From positions 1-64,000 of the forward strand of contig CAMVMX010000003.1 in assembly GCA_947168665.1 (NCBI GenBank): a stretch of 64,000 bases of DNA, written 5' to 3'. This stretch comes from an uncultured Bacteroidales bacterium (GTDB lineage Bacteria; Bacteroidota; Bacteroidia; Bacteroidales; P3). Numbering within the stretch: the first letter of the stretch is position 1; each line of letters begins with the position of its first letter. Below the pieces are notes generated by a model. That model saw nothing but the letters and a program-made list of their open reading frames with translations, made no database searches and was not told where the DNA came from. Of the stretch, positions 19,124 through 28,034 are shown piece by piece. Made by a program: the position numbers and the translations under genes.

Positions 19124-19618
19124 TTTTTCCATGCGCGCAGTCCACAGGTTGCCGTAGTTTGGCGCCGGCCGGCCCACTTCGCCCAGGCTTCGCTCGTTTC
19201 CCGTCATTTGTACCATAGTCAGTCGTCATTTCAACCTGCCGGAGCGAACTTTGGGTTCAGGCTGGAGGGGCGATGTGGGGGCTGGCGAGCGGGTGTGAAG
19301 GGTGGCGGAGTGGCGCGGAGGCGAGTGGCTGCTGCGCCGTCAGGCCTGTTTGATTGGCGGGAGCGGCTTGCCCCCGCTGAGGCTTCTCCCCATCAGTAAA
19401 CGGCGCGGGGACTCGGGTGGAGTGTTGTCGCCCCGGGGTAGGGCCTGTCGGCTGATTGAAGGCCCCGGCGGGGCGTGGTTGGTGTGCGGCTGGGGTGACG
19501 GGCTGGCGAGGTTGGACTGCGGGGGCTGCAAGGGGTGGCGAGACGCGGAGTGCGGCGCCAAGGGGTCAGTGTGGGTGGCCGCTGTTTGGCGAGGGGTGTG
19601 GCGGCGGGATAAAAAAAA

Positions 19619-19648
19619 CGCCGCCAGCCCTTGGATGGGTTGGCGGCG
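19619..19648 (-). terminator. Intrinsic terminator for yicC-like gene
   Basis: cgccgccagcccttggatgggttggcggcg hairpin with a T tract on the minus strand (a-run 19611-19618). Confidence 0.8.
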
Positions 19649-19667
19649 GATGTGGATGGGGTGGGCT

Positions 19668-20531
19668 TCAGAGGATGTTGCCCAGTTGCTCTTTTATCTT
19701 TTCGAGTTCGTCTTTCATTTCGACAACCAGTTTCTGGATTTCGACGTGGTTGGCCTTGGAGCCGGTGGTGTTGATTTCGCGTCCCATTTCCTGGGCCACG
19801 AATCCGAGTTTTTTGCCGCAGTTTTCTTCGTTGTCCATGGTTTGGCGGAAGTAGTCGATGTGTTTGGCGAGGCGGATTTTTTCTTCGGTGATGTCGAGTT
19901 TTTCGAGGTAGTAGATGAGTTCCTGCTCGAAGCGGTTTTGGTCGATGTCTTTGATGGCGGCTTCGTCGAAGTAGCGGTGTATGCGTTCTTTGGCGGTGTC
20001 GATGCGCTGTGATTCGTATTGGGGGATGGCGTGCAGTTTTTGTTCGATGAGGTCGACGTGCTTGACGAAGTCGGTTTTCAGTATTTGGCCTTCGTGCGAG
20101 CGGAAGGTGTCGACATCGGCCACGGCCAGCCGCATGGTGTCGGCAATGGCGAGCCATTGGTTTTCGTCGATGTCGTCGGTGTCGTCGGAGGTCCATACGT
20201 CGGGCATGGCGATGATGGTGTTGAGGAGGTCGGAGCCGGGCTGGCAGAGGGTGTCGGCCAGCTGGTGCAGGTCGTGGTAGCGCTGGGTGATGAGTTCGAG
20301 GTTGGGGTGGGCGGCGGTGGCGGCGCCGGACTCTTGGGTGATGACAATGTCGATTTTGCCCCGTTCAAGGGGTGCGGCGAGGGCGCGGATGTCCAGCTCT
20401 TTGGCCCGGAGGGAGGAGGGGATTCGGGTGTTGATGTCGAGGGTTTTGCTGTTGAGGGTTTTAATCTCGACGGTGTATTTGCTGTTGGGGGTTGTGCATT
20501 GGCGTTTGGCAAAGCCGGTCATTGATTTCAT
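19668..20531 (-). CDS. yicC: YicC/YloC-family endoribonuclease
   Basis: MKSMTGFAKRQ start; EIKTLNSKTLDINTRIP; C-term FVAQEMGREINTTGSKA. Confidence 0.92.
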   Translation of the reverse strand: MKSMTGFAKRQCTTPNSKYTVEIKTLNSKTLDINTRIPSSLRAKELDIRALAAPLERGKIDIVITQESGAATAAHPNLELITQRYHDLHQLADTLCQPGSDLLNTIIAMPDVWTSDDTDDIDENQWLAIADTMRLAVADVDTFRSHEGQILKTDFVKHVDLIEQKLHAIPQYESQRIDTAKERIHRYFDEAAIKDIDQNRFEQELIYYLEKLDITEEKIRLAKHIDYFRQTMDNEENCGKKLGFVAQEMGREINTTGSKANHVEIQKLVVEMKDELEKIKEQLGNIL

Positions 20532-20554
20532 GGGTAGGTGTATGTTTTGTGGGG

Positions 20555-21580
20555 TTATTCGATTATCATGTTTTGGAATGCGGGGGTGGCGTGGGTGCGG
20601 TATTGGCCGTCTTGGTGGTAGATGAAGAAGGCGGCTTGGATGTCGGGGTTGTCGGGGTGGGAGTCGATGAATTGGAGGGCGCGGTCGAGTCCCATGACCA
20701 TGAAGGCGGTGGCCATGGCGTCGGCGTACCACGACTGGCGGCTGACGACGGAGACGCTGAGGAGGGAGTGGTCGACGGGGAGGCCGGTGGCGGGGTTGAT
20801 GGTGTGGGAGTAGCGGACACCGTTGTGCTCGTAGTATTTGCGGTAGTTGCCGGAGGTGACGACGGACTGGTTGTGGAGTGCGATGGCGGTTTCGATTTGC
20901 TGTGAGCTGTATTTGTTTTGCGCGGGGCGTTCGATGCCTACGGTCCAGGGGGTGCCGTCGGGTTTGGCGCCTTGGGCTATTACTTCGCCTCCTACGTCGA
21001 TGAGGTAGTTGCGGATGGCAAGGCTGTCGAAGAGGTGGCTGAGCATGTCGACTGTGTAGCCTTGGGCGATGGCGTTGAAGTCGAATTCGACCGGGGTGAG
21101 GCGGCGCAGTGTGCAGCGGGGGCCGGCGGGGGTGGGGATGGTGTCGGCCAGGAGGTAGGAGCAAGGCTGAAGGAAGGCCATGAGGGAGTCGATTTGGTGG
21201 GGCTGGATGTCGGCACGGTGTTTGAAGCCGAAGCCGTAGAGGTTGACGAGGGCGCCGATGCGGCAGTCGAAGGCTCCGCCGGTGTAGAGGCGGATGGAGC
21301 GCGATTTGTCGAGGAGGTCGGCGAAGAGGGGGGTGATGAGTGTGTCGCGCCCGCTGTTGATGAGCCGGATGGTGGAGGTGTCGTTCCAGAGGGAGGCGGT
21401 GCGGTCCATGAGGCTGAGGACGGAGTCGACTTGGGGCTGGAGGTTGCGGCCGAGGGTGTCGAAGTAGATGATGCTGTAGTAGGTGCCTTGGGTTTCGCCT
21501 TGCAGGTGGAGGGGTTGCCGGGGTTGGTGGCAGGCGCCGAGCAGGAGCAGGAGGGCGGTGAGGAGGATGGGGTGTTTCAT
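20555..21580 (-). CDS. apbE: FAD:protein FMN transferase lipoprotein
   Basis: Lipobox LLLLGAC; GGEVIAQGAKPDGTPWTVGIERP; YSHTINPATGLPVDH. Confidence 0.92.
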   Translation of the reverse strand: MKHPILLTALLLLLGACHQPRQPLHLQGETQGTYYSIIYFDTLGRNLQPQVDSVLSLMDRTASLWNDTSTIRLINSGRDTLITPLFADLLDKSRSIRLYTGGAFDCRIGALVNLYGFGFKHRADIQPHQIDSLMAFLQPCSYLLADTIPTPAGPRCTLRRLTPVEFDFNAIAQGYTVDMLSHLFDSLAIRNYLIDVGGEVIAQGAKPDGTPWTVGIERPAQNKYSSQQIETAIALHNQSVVTSGNYRKYYEHNGVRYSHTINPATGLPVDHSLLSVSVVSRQSWYADAMATAFMVMGLDRALQFIDSHPDNPDIQAAFFIYHQDGQYRTHATPAFQNMIIE

Positions 21581-21600
21581 GATGGAGGTGGATGATGAAA

Positions 21601-21632
21601 AAAGCGTCCGGCACCCGGGTGCCGGACGCTTT
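21601..21632. terminator. Perfect-palindrome intrinsic terminator
   Basis: aaagcgtccggcacccgggtgccggacgcttt. Confidence 0.85.
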
Positions 21633-21653
21633 GGTGTGGAATGGGTGTTTACA

Positions 21654-23333
21654 TTATTTGGTGATAATGAATTTGCGGATTACGGTCTCGCCGTTCTGGA
21701 GGGTGAGGCGCATGGTGTAGTTGCCTTTGGGGAGGTTGGTGAGGTCCATGACGGTGCTGTTGCCCAGGTTGGTGTTGGCAAGGATTTGCTGGCCGATGGC
21801 GTTGAAGATGGCAACGTGGCTGATGGCTTCGGCACTCTCGATGTTGAGCTGGCCAACGGTGGGGTTGGGGTAGAGGGTGATGTTGGTGTTTTCGGCTCCG
21901 TTGATGCCAACGAAGGTGACGATGGTGATCCAGCTGGTGTCGTGGCAGGCGTGGTTGTTGGCGGGGTAGTTGATGGTGGCTTCGAGGCTGACATCGATGT
22001 TGCCTTGCACGTTGGGGATGAGGAGGGTGTCAGCAGAGGAGGTTTGGTTGCCGTAGGTCCATTTATAGGTGGCGCCTGCGGTGCAGGTGGGGTAGAGTTT
22101 GGCAGTGTCGCCCGGGTTGAGGTGCCACTCGCCGTTGATGGCGGTGATGACGGGCGATTTGCGGATGACGAGGTCGAGGTACATCAGGCTGTCGCAGCCG
22201 AAGGTGTCGGTGGCATAGGCGTAGGAGGGGTAGGCGGTGGGGGTGTTGTAGTAGGTGACGTTGTTGAGGGACCAGGTGTAACGGTCGCAGGCGACGACAT
22301 GGGCGGTGTCGCGGCCGGATTTGTGAATGGTGACGTTGATGTGGATGGTGCTGTCGTAGCAGCGGTTCATGCGGCGGTCGATGAGGGTGGTGTCGAATTC
22401 GGTGGTTTCGGTGAAGCGCTTGGTGGTGGAGCCGGTCAGGGAGCTGATGGTGAAGAGGATGCTGTTGCAGCCTTCAAGGACGTGTTCGGATTCGGCTGCG
22501 CGGGGAGTCTTGATGTTGAGAGTGAGGGGATAGACGGTGACGCAGTGGGTGGTGGCGTTGGTGTCGATGTGGAAGTAGGTGCCGGACTCGGTGTAGGTGT
22601 GGCCGCGCCAGGTTTTGCTGGCACAGGCGGAGTCGTTGACCATGGCGGCGGTGTCGGTGACGATGGTGAGGTTGAGGTTGAAGAGGGTGTCGCAGCCGAT
22701 GGCGGTGTCTTGATAGAGGTGGGTGTAGGTGCCGGTGGTGGTGATGACGGTGTCGAACCAGTGGTAGTCACCGCAGTGGGCTACGGTGAGGTTGGAGTTG
22801 ATGGTGGAGACGATGTTGAGGTTGAGCTGGTCGTAGTGGGTGCAGTTGGTAAGGGGGTCGTAGAGGGTGTCGCGATAGATGCCGGATTGGGTGAGGGTGT
22901 CGCCAAGCCAGATGTATTGGCCGCAGGCGTGGGCGGTCATTTCATCGGTCTCGGTGTTGTTGACAGTGAGGTTGAGGTGGTAGATGCTGTCGCATTCGCC
23001 CGAACCGGGGGCAGCGGCAACGGTGTCGCTGTAGAGACCGGAGACCTGGTAGGTGGTGCCGCGCCAGTCGTAGGTGCAGCGGGTGGCGATGACGTTTTCG
23101 GTTTGGGTGTAGGGGGTGTTGATGGTGAGCTGGAGGAGGTAGAGGGTGTCATCGGTGGAGTTGATGAAGTGGACTACGGTGTCGGTGGTGTATGTTTGAC
23201 CGTTGGCAGTCCAAGTGTAAGAGCCACATGCTGTGGTGTTGGTGGTGACAATGGTGCGTTGAGCGTTGTCTTGGGCAAAGGCCAAAGGCATGATTGCAAC
23301 GGCCAATAACAGACTTAATAATGCTTTTCTCAT
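21654..23333 (-). CDS. T9SS sorting-domain secreted protein with internal Cys/Trp repeats
   Basis: Signal MRKALLSLLLAVAIMPLAFAQ; repeated C-x-x-Y-x-W...GxY...C(D/T)xxxxLNLTI; C-terminal LYPNPTVGQLNIESAE...VIRKFIITK. Confidence 0.87.
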   Translation of the reverse strand: MRKALLSLLLAVAIMPLAFAQDNAQRTIVTTNTTACGSYTWTANGQTYTTDTVVHFINSTDDTLYLLQLTINTPYTQTENVIATRCTYDWRGTTYQVSGLYSDTVAAAPGSGECDSIYHLNLTVNNTETDEMTAHACGQYIWLGDTLTQSGIYRDTLYDPLTNCTHYDQLNLNIVSTINSNLTVAHCGDYHWFDTVITTTGTYTHLYQDTAIGCDTLFNLNLTIVTDTAAMVNDSACASKTWRGHTYTESGTYFHIDTNATTHCVTVYPLTLNIKTPRAAESEHVLEGCNSILFTISSLTGSTTKRFTETTEFDTTLIDRRMNRCYDSTIHINVTIHKSGRDTAHVVACDRYTWSLNNVTYYNTPTAYPSYAYATDTFGCDSLMYLDLVIRKSPVITAINGEWHLNPGDTAKLYPTCTAGATYKWTYGNQTSSADTLLIPNVQGNIDVSLEATINYPANNHACHDTSWITIVTFVGINGAENTNITLYPNPTVGQLNIESAEAISHVAIFNAIGQQILANTNLGNSTVMDLTNLPKGNYTMRLTLQNGETVIRKFIITK

Positions 23334-23494
23334 CGTGTGAAAATTTATTAGTTTATCTTTTTTTTATTTATTATCAACGTATTAGTTTGTATGTTGTAGG
23401 GTGCGGTCTGCAACGAAACAACATGCAAAGATAATATTTTTTTTTAATATGGAGATATTTTTTTTATAAATAGGGGGTTTTAGCGGGATGGAGG

Positions 23495-24913
23495 TCAGTC
23501 GATGCGGATGAGTTCGGCGATGTTTTCGACGTGCTGGGTGTGGGGGAACATGTCGACGGGCTGGATGCGCCCCAGGCGGTAGCGGGCGCTGAGGAGGGCG
23601 ATGTCGCGGGCTTGGGTGGCGGGGTTGCAGCTGACGTAGACGATGCGCCGTGGGAGCATGGCGAGGAGTTGGTCGACGACTTTTTCGTGCATGCCGGCCC
23701 GCGGGGGGTCGGTGATGACGACGGAGGGGGCGCCGTGTTGCTGGACGAATTGGGGAGTGAGGACTTTGGCCATGTCGCCGGCGAAGAATTGGGTGTTGCC
23801 GATGTGGTTGGCGATGGCGTTTTGGCGTGCGGCGGCGATGGAGTCGTCGACGTATTCGATGCCGATGACTTGGCGGCAAAGGTGGGCGAGGAAGAGGGCG
23901 ATGGTGCCGGTGCCGGTGTAGAGGTCGTAGACGGTGTCGTCGGGGGTGAGTTGCGCGTATTGCGCCACGAAGGAGTAGAGCCGCTGGGCTTGGGGTGAGT
24001 TGGTTTGGTAGAAGGTTTGGGGACGGATGGTGAAATGGAGAGCAGGGGCACCGGCATAGCCTTGCATGGTTTCTTGCACGTGGTCGGCACCGGCATAGGT
24101 GACGGCGGGGAGGTCGGTGTAGGAGTCGTTCATCTTGGTGTTGATGATGTATTGGAGGGAGGTGATTTGGGGGAAGGTGTCGCGCAGATGGTCGAGGAGG
24201 CCTTCCCAGCCGGGATGGCGGTCGGCGATGACGAGGATGACCATCCATTGGCCAGTGGCGGTGTTGCGGATGATGAGGTTGCGGAGGCAGCCGGTGTGGT
24301 TGCGGATGTCGTAGAAGGGGAGGTTGTGGGCAAGGGCATAGTCGCGCACGGCCAGGCGTATGCGGTCGCTGAGCGGGGGCTGGAGGGCGCAGTGTTCGAT
24401 GTTGAGGACTTTGTCGAAAAGGGAGGGGATGTGGAATCCGAGGGCGCCGGGGTCGGGCGGTGCGTCGGGAGCGGGAGGTAGGTCGTGCCACGCCCGCGAG
24501 GAGAAGGTGAATTCGAGTTTGTTGCGGTATTCGTAGATGTTTTCAGAGCCGCAGATGGGCTGGAGGCCTGAGCAGTCGAGGTGGCCGAGGCGCTCGAAGT
24601 TGTCGCGTACTTGCTGTTGTTTGGCGGCAAGTTGGTCGGCGTAGTTGAGGGTTTGCCAGCGGCAGCCTCCACAGGTGCCGAAATGGGGGCATTGGGCGGG
24701 GGTGCGCTTGTCGGAATAGTGGCGGATGGCAATGGCGCGCCCTTCGGCATAGTTCTTTTTCTTTTTGAGGATTTGGATGTCGACGATGTCGCCGGGAACT
24801 ACGAAGGGGACGAAGATGACCATGCCGTCGGCCCGGGCAATGGCTTTGCCTTCGGCTCCGATGTCGGTGATGGGGATTTCTTCAAGTATGGGTTGCTCTT
24901 TTCTCTTCTTCAT
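23495..24913 (-). CDS. rlmD: 23S rRNA (uracil-5-)-methyltransferase, RlmD/TrmA family
   Basis: TRAM domain; CPHFGTCGGCRWQ; VVITDPPRAGMHEKVV; VYVSCNPATQARD. Confidence 0.9.
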   Translation of the reverse strand: MKKRKEQPILEEIPITDIGAEGKAIARADGMVIFVPFVVPGDIVDIQILKKKKNYAEGRAIAIRHYSDKRTPAQCPHFGTCGGCRWQTLNYADQLAAKQQQVRDNFERLGHLDCSGLQPICGSENIYEYRNKLEFTFSSRAWHDLPPAPDAPPDPGALGFHIPSLFDKVLNIEHCALQPPLSDRIRLAVRDYALAHNLPFYDIRNHTGCLRNLIIRNTATGQWMVILVIADRHPGWEGLLDHLRDTFPQITSLQYIINTKMNDSYTDLPAVTYAGADHVQETMQGYAGAPALHFTIRPQTFYQTNSPQAQRLYSFVAQYAQLTPDDTVYDLYTGTGTIALFLAHLCRQVIGIEYVDDSIAAARQNAIANHIGNTQFFAGDMAKVLTPQFVQQHGAPSVVITDPPRAGMHEKVVDQLLAMLPRRIVYVSCNPATQARDIALLSARYRLGRIQPVDMFPHTQHVENIAELIRID

Positions 24914-25039
24914 GGTGATGGGGGTTGGATGGATGGTGTGGGGACGAGGCCGGGTGTAAAAAAAAGAAGTACTGCAAGACAACAATACTTCTTTTTCTCT
25001 TTGCAAAGAGTCGTATGCCTGGACTCGGGTAAGCTGTTT

Positions 25040-25186
25040 TTATCGCTCGTCGGAGACGGTAAGTTTTTTTCTGCCTTTTCTGCGGCGTGCAGCCAAAACT
25101 TTTCTTCCGTTGGCAGTGGACATTCTCTGACGAAATCCGTGCTTATTGGCTCTTTTTCTGCGTGATGGTTGGAATGTTCTCTTCAT
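25040..25186 (-). CDS. rpmH: 50S ribosomal protein L34 (48 aa; not in supplied ORF track)
   Basis: Hand translation of minus strand: [48 protein letters not shown]. Confidence 0.96.
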   Translation of the reverse strand: MKRTFQPSRRKRANKHGFRQRMSTANGRKVLAARRRKGRKKLTVSDER

Positions 25187-25208
25187 TTTTCTTCAAATTT
25201 TTGAGTTG

Positions 25209-25239
25209 CAAAAGTACGAACTTTTTTTCAATTGACAAG
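25209..25239 (-). promoter_or_regulatory. rpmH promoter (TTG-N19-TACTTTTG on minus strand)
   Basis: CAAAAGTA 25209-25216; CAA 25236-25238 on + strand. Confidence 0.65.
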
Positions 25240-25319
25240 AAAAATGTGGGAAGATTTTGTGGCGATTGTGTGTAATGGGCTGGTTGACACTGCTGTATGA
25301 CGGAAAAAATAAATGTTTT

Positions 25320-25350
25320 TTTGTGGTTCGAAAAAAAAGATGTACCTTTG
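25320..25350 (+). promoter_or_regulatory. Promoter TTTG-N19-TACCTTTG
   Basis: TTTG 25320-25323 and TACCTTTG 25343-25350. Confidence 0.65.
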
Positions 25351-25386
25351 CAGCCGTGTTTAATGTTGCAAAAAGTTGTTAAGGTA

Positions 25387-26049
25387 ATGGATAAAAACAG
25401 TTTCGGCGAGATGGTGAGCCATCCGGGACGGCCCGGGGCTGAGGAGTGGGAGGGTTTGCACACCGAGCGCGACCGATACCCGTTCTGCGCCCCGCTGCAG
25501 GTGCTGTCGCTTGTGGCGGACAAGAGGGTGGGGGCACCGCTATGGGAGTCGCAGACTTTGCCGAGGGTGCTGCTTTATGCGCAGGATGCCGACAGGCTGT
25601 ATGAGCTGTTGGATGCCGCTGAGCAGCCGGCGGCGGAAAAACCTGCTCCAGCACCTGTGGCGGCAAAGGATGCCGGCCTTCAGCGCAAGGCGGTGGAGGA
25701 ACCGGAGGCCGACTTTGATATACTGCAGGAGATAAACGCTTATCAGGACGTGTCGTTTAAGACGGCTCCCAAGAGTGTGATACTGTCCAATTTTTTGGAA
25801 AACGATGGTGGAATGGTGCCGGATTTCGAGCCGTATGACAACGTTTCGGTCCAGGATCTTGCCAAAAATAGTATTCGGCCATCAGAGTTGTTCGAATCTG
25901 AAACTCTTGCTGTTATACTGGAAAAACAGGGGAAGTTGCAGCAGGCTTTGGATATGTATAAAAAATTATTAGTCAAAAATCCCGAAAAAAGTAGTATTTT
26001 TGCAGTTCGAATTTCTGAGATAGAATCGCAGTTGAACGAATTAAAGTAA
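25387..26049 (+). CDS. Hypothetical protein with C-terminal TPR-like helix pair
   Basis: MDKNSFGEMVSHPGRPG...; SETLAVILEKQGKLQQALDMYKKLLVKNPEKSSIFAVRI. Confidence 0.7.
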   Translation: MDKNSFGEMVSHPGRPGAEEWEGLHTERDRYPFCAPLQVLSLVADKRVGAPLWESQTLPRVLLYAQDADRLYELLDAAEQPAAEKPAPAPVAAKDAGLQRKAVEEPEADFDILQEINAYQDVSFKTAPKSVILSNFLENDGGMVPDFEPYDNVSVQDLAKNSIRPSELFESETLAVILEKQGKLQQALDMYKKLLVKNPEKSSIFAVRISEIESQLNELK

Positions 26050-26073
26050 ATAAAATATTAACAAACTTAAACG

Positions 26074-26430
26074 ATGTACACCTTTATTGTTATCCTTATC
26101 CTGATTGTATGTGTCGCATTGGCTCTTGCCGTGTTAGTGCAAAATTCGAAGGGTGGCGGACTGGCCGCGAACTTCTCTGCCCCCAACCAGGTGCTGGGTG
26201 TCCGCAAGACCACCGAGACTATCGAAAAGATTACATGGGGCTTGGCCATTGCGTTGGTTGTCCTGTCGCTGGCAGCCACTATGGCTATTCCTCGCCATAG
26301 TGCCGAGAGTGCCATCAACACTGAGGTTGATGTCAATGCAGCCAAGAGCGTGACTCCTGCCGCCACCGCTGCTGTTCCCGCCGCTACTGAGGCTGCCGCT
26401 GAGGCAGCTCCTGCCGCCGAGGCCGAGTGA
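26074..26430 (+). CDS. secG: Preprotein translocase subunit SecG
   Basis: LAVLVQNSKGGGLAANFSAPNQVLGVRKTTETIEKITWGLA; Ala-rich tail. Confidence 0.9.
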   Translation: MYTFIVILILIVCVALALAVLVQNSKGGGLAANFSAPNQVLGVRKTTETIEKITWGLAIALVVLSLAATMAIPRHSAESAINTEVDVNAAKSVTPAATAAVPAATEAAAEAAPAAEAE

Positions 26431-26496
26431 TATACAGTTTAGAGCAATAAGGGGAGATTTGCCTTGCCGGGCGAACCTCCCCTTTGTTTTCATCCG

Positions 26497-27927
26497 ATGG
26501 AGAAAGTTGTACGTTTTATCCTTTCGCATTTCCCGCACCAACCTACCGACATGCAGCGGCAGGCCTGTGCGGCGATGGTCCGTTTCCTCTACGACCCCGA
26601 CCCGGCCTCGGCGTTTCTGCTGCGGGGGTATGCCGGAACGGGCAAGACCTCGCTGGTGAGTGCACTGGTGAAGTCGGCCCCTGCTTTGCGTATCAAGACA
26701 CTTCTCCTGGCCCCCACAGGCAGGGCAGCCAAGGTGCTGTCGGGCTACTCTGGCCAGCCCGCCTTCACGATTCACCGCAAGATTTATCAGACAGTGACCG
26801 ACAGTCAGGGCATGATCCGCATGGCACGGGCGCTGAACAAGCATTCCTATACGCTGTTCATTGTCGATGAGGCTTCGATGATTGGGCAGAACGATGAGGG
26901 CGGAGCGGACCGCCATGACCTGCTGGAGGATTTGGCGGATTATGTGACAGAAGGGAACCACTGCCGCCTGATGTTGATAGGCGACACGGCCCAGCTGCCC
27001 CCTGTGGGGTCCAGCCAGAGCCCTGCCCTTGATGTGGATTACCTCCGGTCGGTTTTGGGCTTGTCGGTGCATCATGCCGAGCTTACCGAAGTGGTGCGCC
27101 AGAAGAGTCTTTCTGGCATTCTGCTCAACGCAACGCTGTTGCGCAGCCAAATTGCCGAGCTGTCCGACGGCGGAATGCCCGGCCTCCCGCTTTTCGACTT
27201 GGAAGACTGCGAGGATGTGGAAAGACTGCGCGGCGACGAACTGGAGGAGGTCCTTAACAAAGAGTATGGTGATGACGGGCTGGAGCAGGTGGCCATTATC
27301 ACCCGGAGCAACAAACGAGCCAATATCTTCAATCAGGAAATCCGCAACCGCATTCTGTTCCGCGAGGAGGAGATCAATGCCGGCGACTACTTGATGGTGG
27401 TGAGGAACAACTACTATTGGCTTGAACCCGAAAGCGGCATAGGTTTCATAGCCAATGGCGACATAGTGGAGGTGCAGAGTCTGCGGAATCATCAAGAACT
27501 ATACGGCTTTCATTTTGTTGACGCAACGCTCCGTTTTGTCGATTACCCAGACATGCCGGCCCAGGACTGCAAGCTGCTGCTCGAAACGCTCCACAGCGAG
27601 TCGCCCTCACTCACTGCCCAGGAATCGCGCCAGCTGTTCGAGTCGGTTATGGAGGATTATGCCGACATGCCTTATAAGGCCGACAGGCTCAAGGCTGTGA
27701 AGCAGAATCCATATTACAACGCCCTGCAAGTCAAGTTCTCCTATGCTCTCACCTGCCACAAGACGCAAGGCGGGCAGTGGCGCACGGCCATCATAGACCA
27801 AGGCTACCTGACCGACGAGATGATAGACCGAGACTACCTCCGCTGGCTCTACACCGCCGTCACCCGCGCCACGGCCAAAGTCTACCTCCTCAACTTTGAG
27901 GACAAATTTTTTGGCTTTAAAGGATAA
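26497..27927 (+). CDS. RecD-like/PIF1-like ATP-dependent DNA helicase
   Basis: LRGYAGTGKTSL Walker A; FIVDEASMI; LMLIGDTAQLPPVG; C-term FSYALTCHKTQGGQW, YTAVTRA. Confidence 0.9.
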   Translation: MEKVVRFILSHFPHQPTDMQRQACAAMVRFLYDPDPASAFLLRGYAGTGKTSLVSALVKSAPALRIKTLLLAPTGRAAKVLSGYSGQPAFTIHRKIYQTVTDSQGMIRMARALNKHSYTLFIVDEASMIGQNDEGGADRHDLLEDLADYVTEGNHCRLMLIGDTAQLPPVGSSQSPALDVDYLRSVLGLSVHHAELTEVVRQKSLSGILLNATLLRSQIAELSDGGMPGLPLFDLEDCEDVERLRGDELEEVLNKEYGDDGLEQVAIITRSNKRANIFNQEIRNRILFREEEINAGDYLMVVRNNYYWLEPESGIGFIANGDIVEVQSLRNHQELYGFHFVDATLRFVDYPDMPAQDCKLLLETLHSESPSLTAQESRQLFESVMEDYADMPYKADRLKAVKQNPYYNALQVKFSYALTCHKTQGGQWRTAIIDQGYLTDEMIDRDYLRWLYTAVTRATAKVYLLNFEDKFFGFKG

Positions 27928-28034
27928 TATTTCGGCTCCATTTCAGTTATAAAACACTGAGCGACGGGAGTGGGTGCCGACATGACGGCATCCGCACGAT
28001 TGGTGAGCGAAACAACATAATAATTGACAAGCTT

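Noticed and set aside
21483-23309. 608-aa + strand ORF antisense to the Cys-repeat T9SS gene
   Set aside because: Gly/Val/Asp-rich shadow frame; the sense frame has signal peptide and sorting domain.
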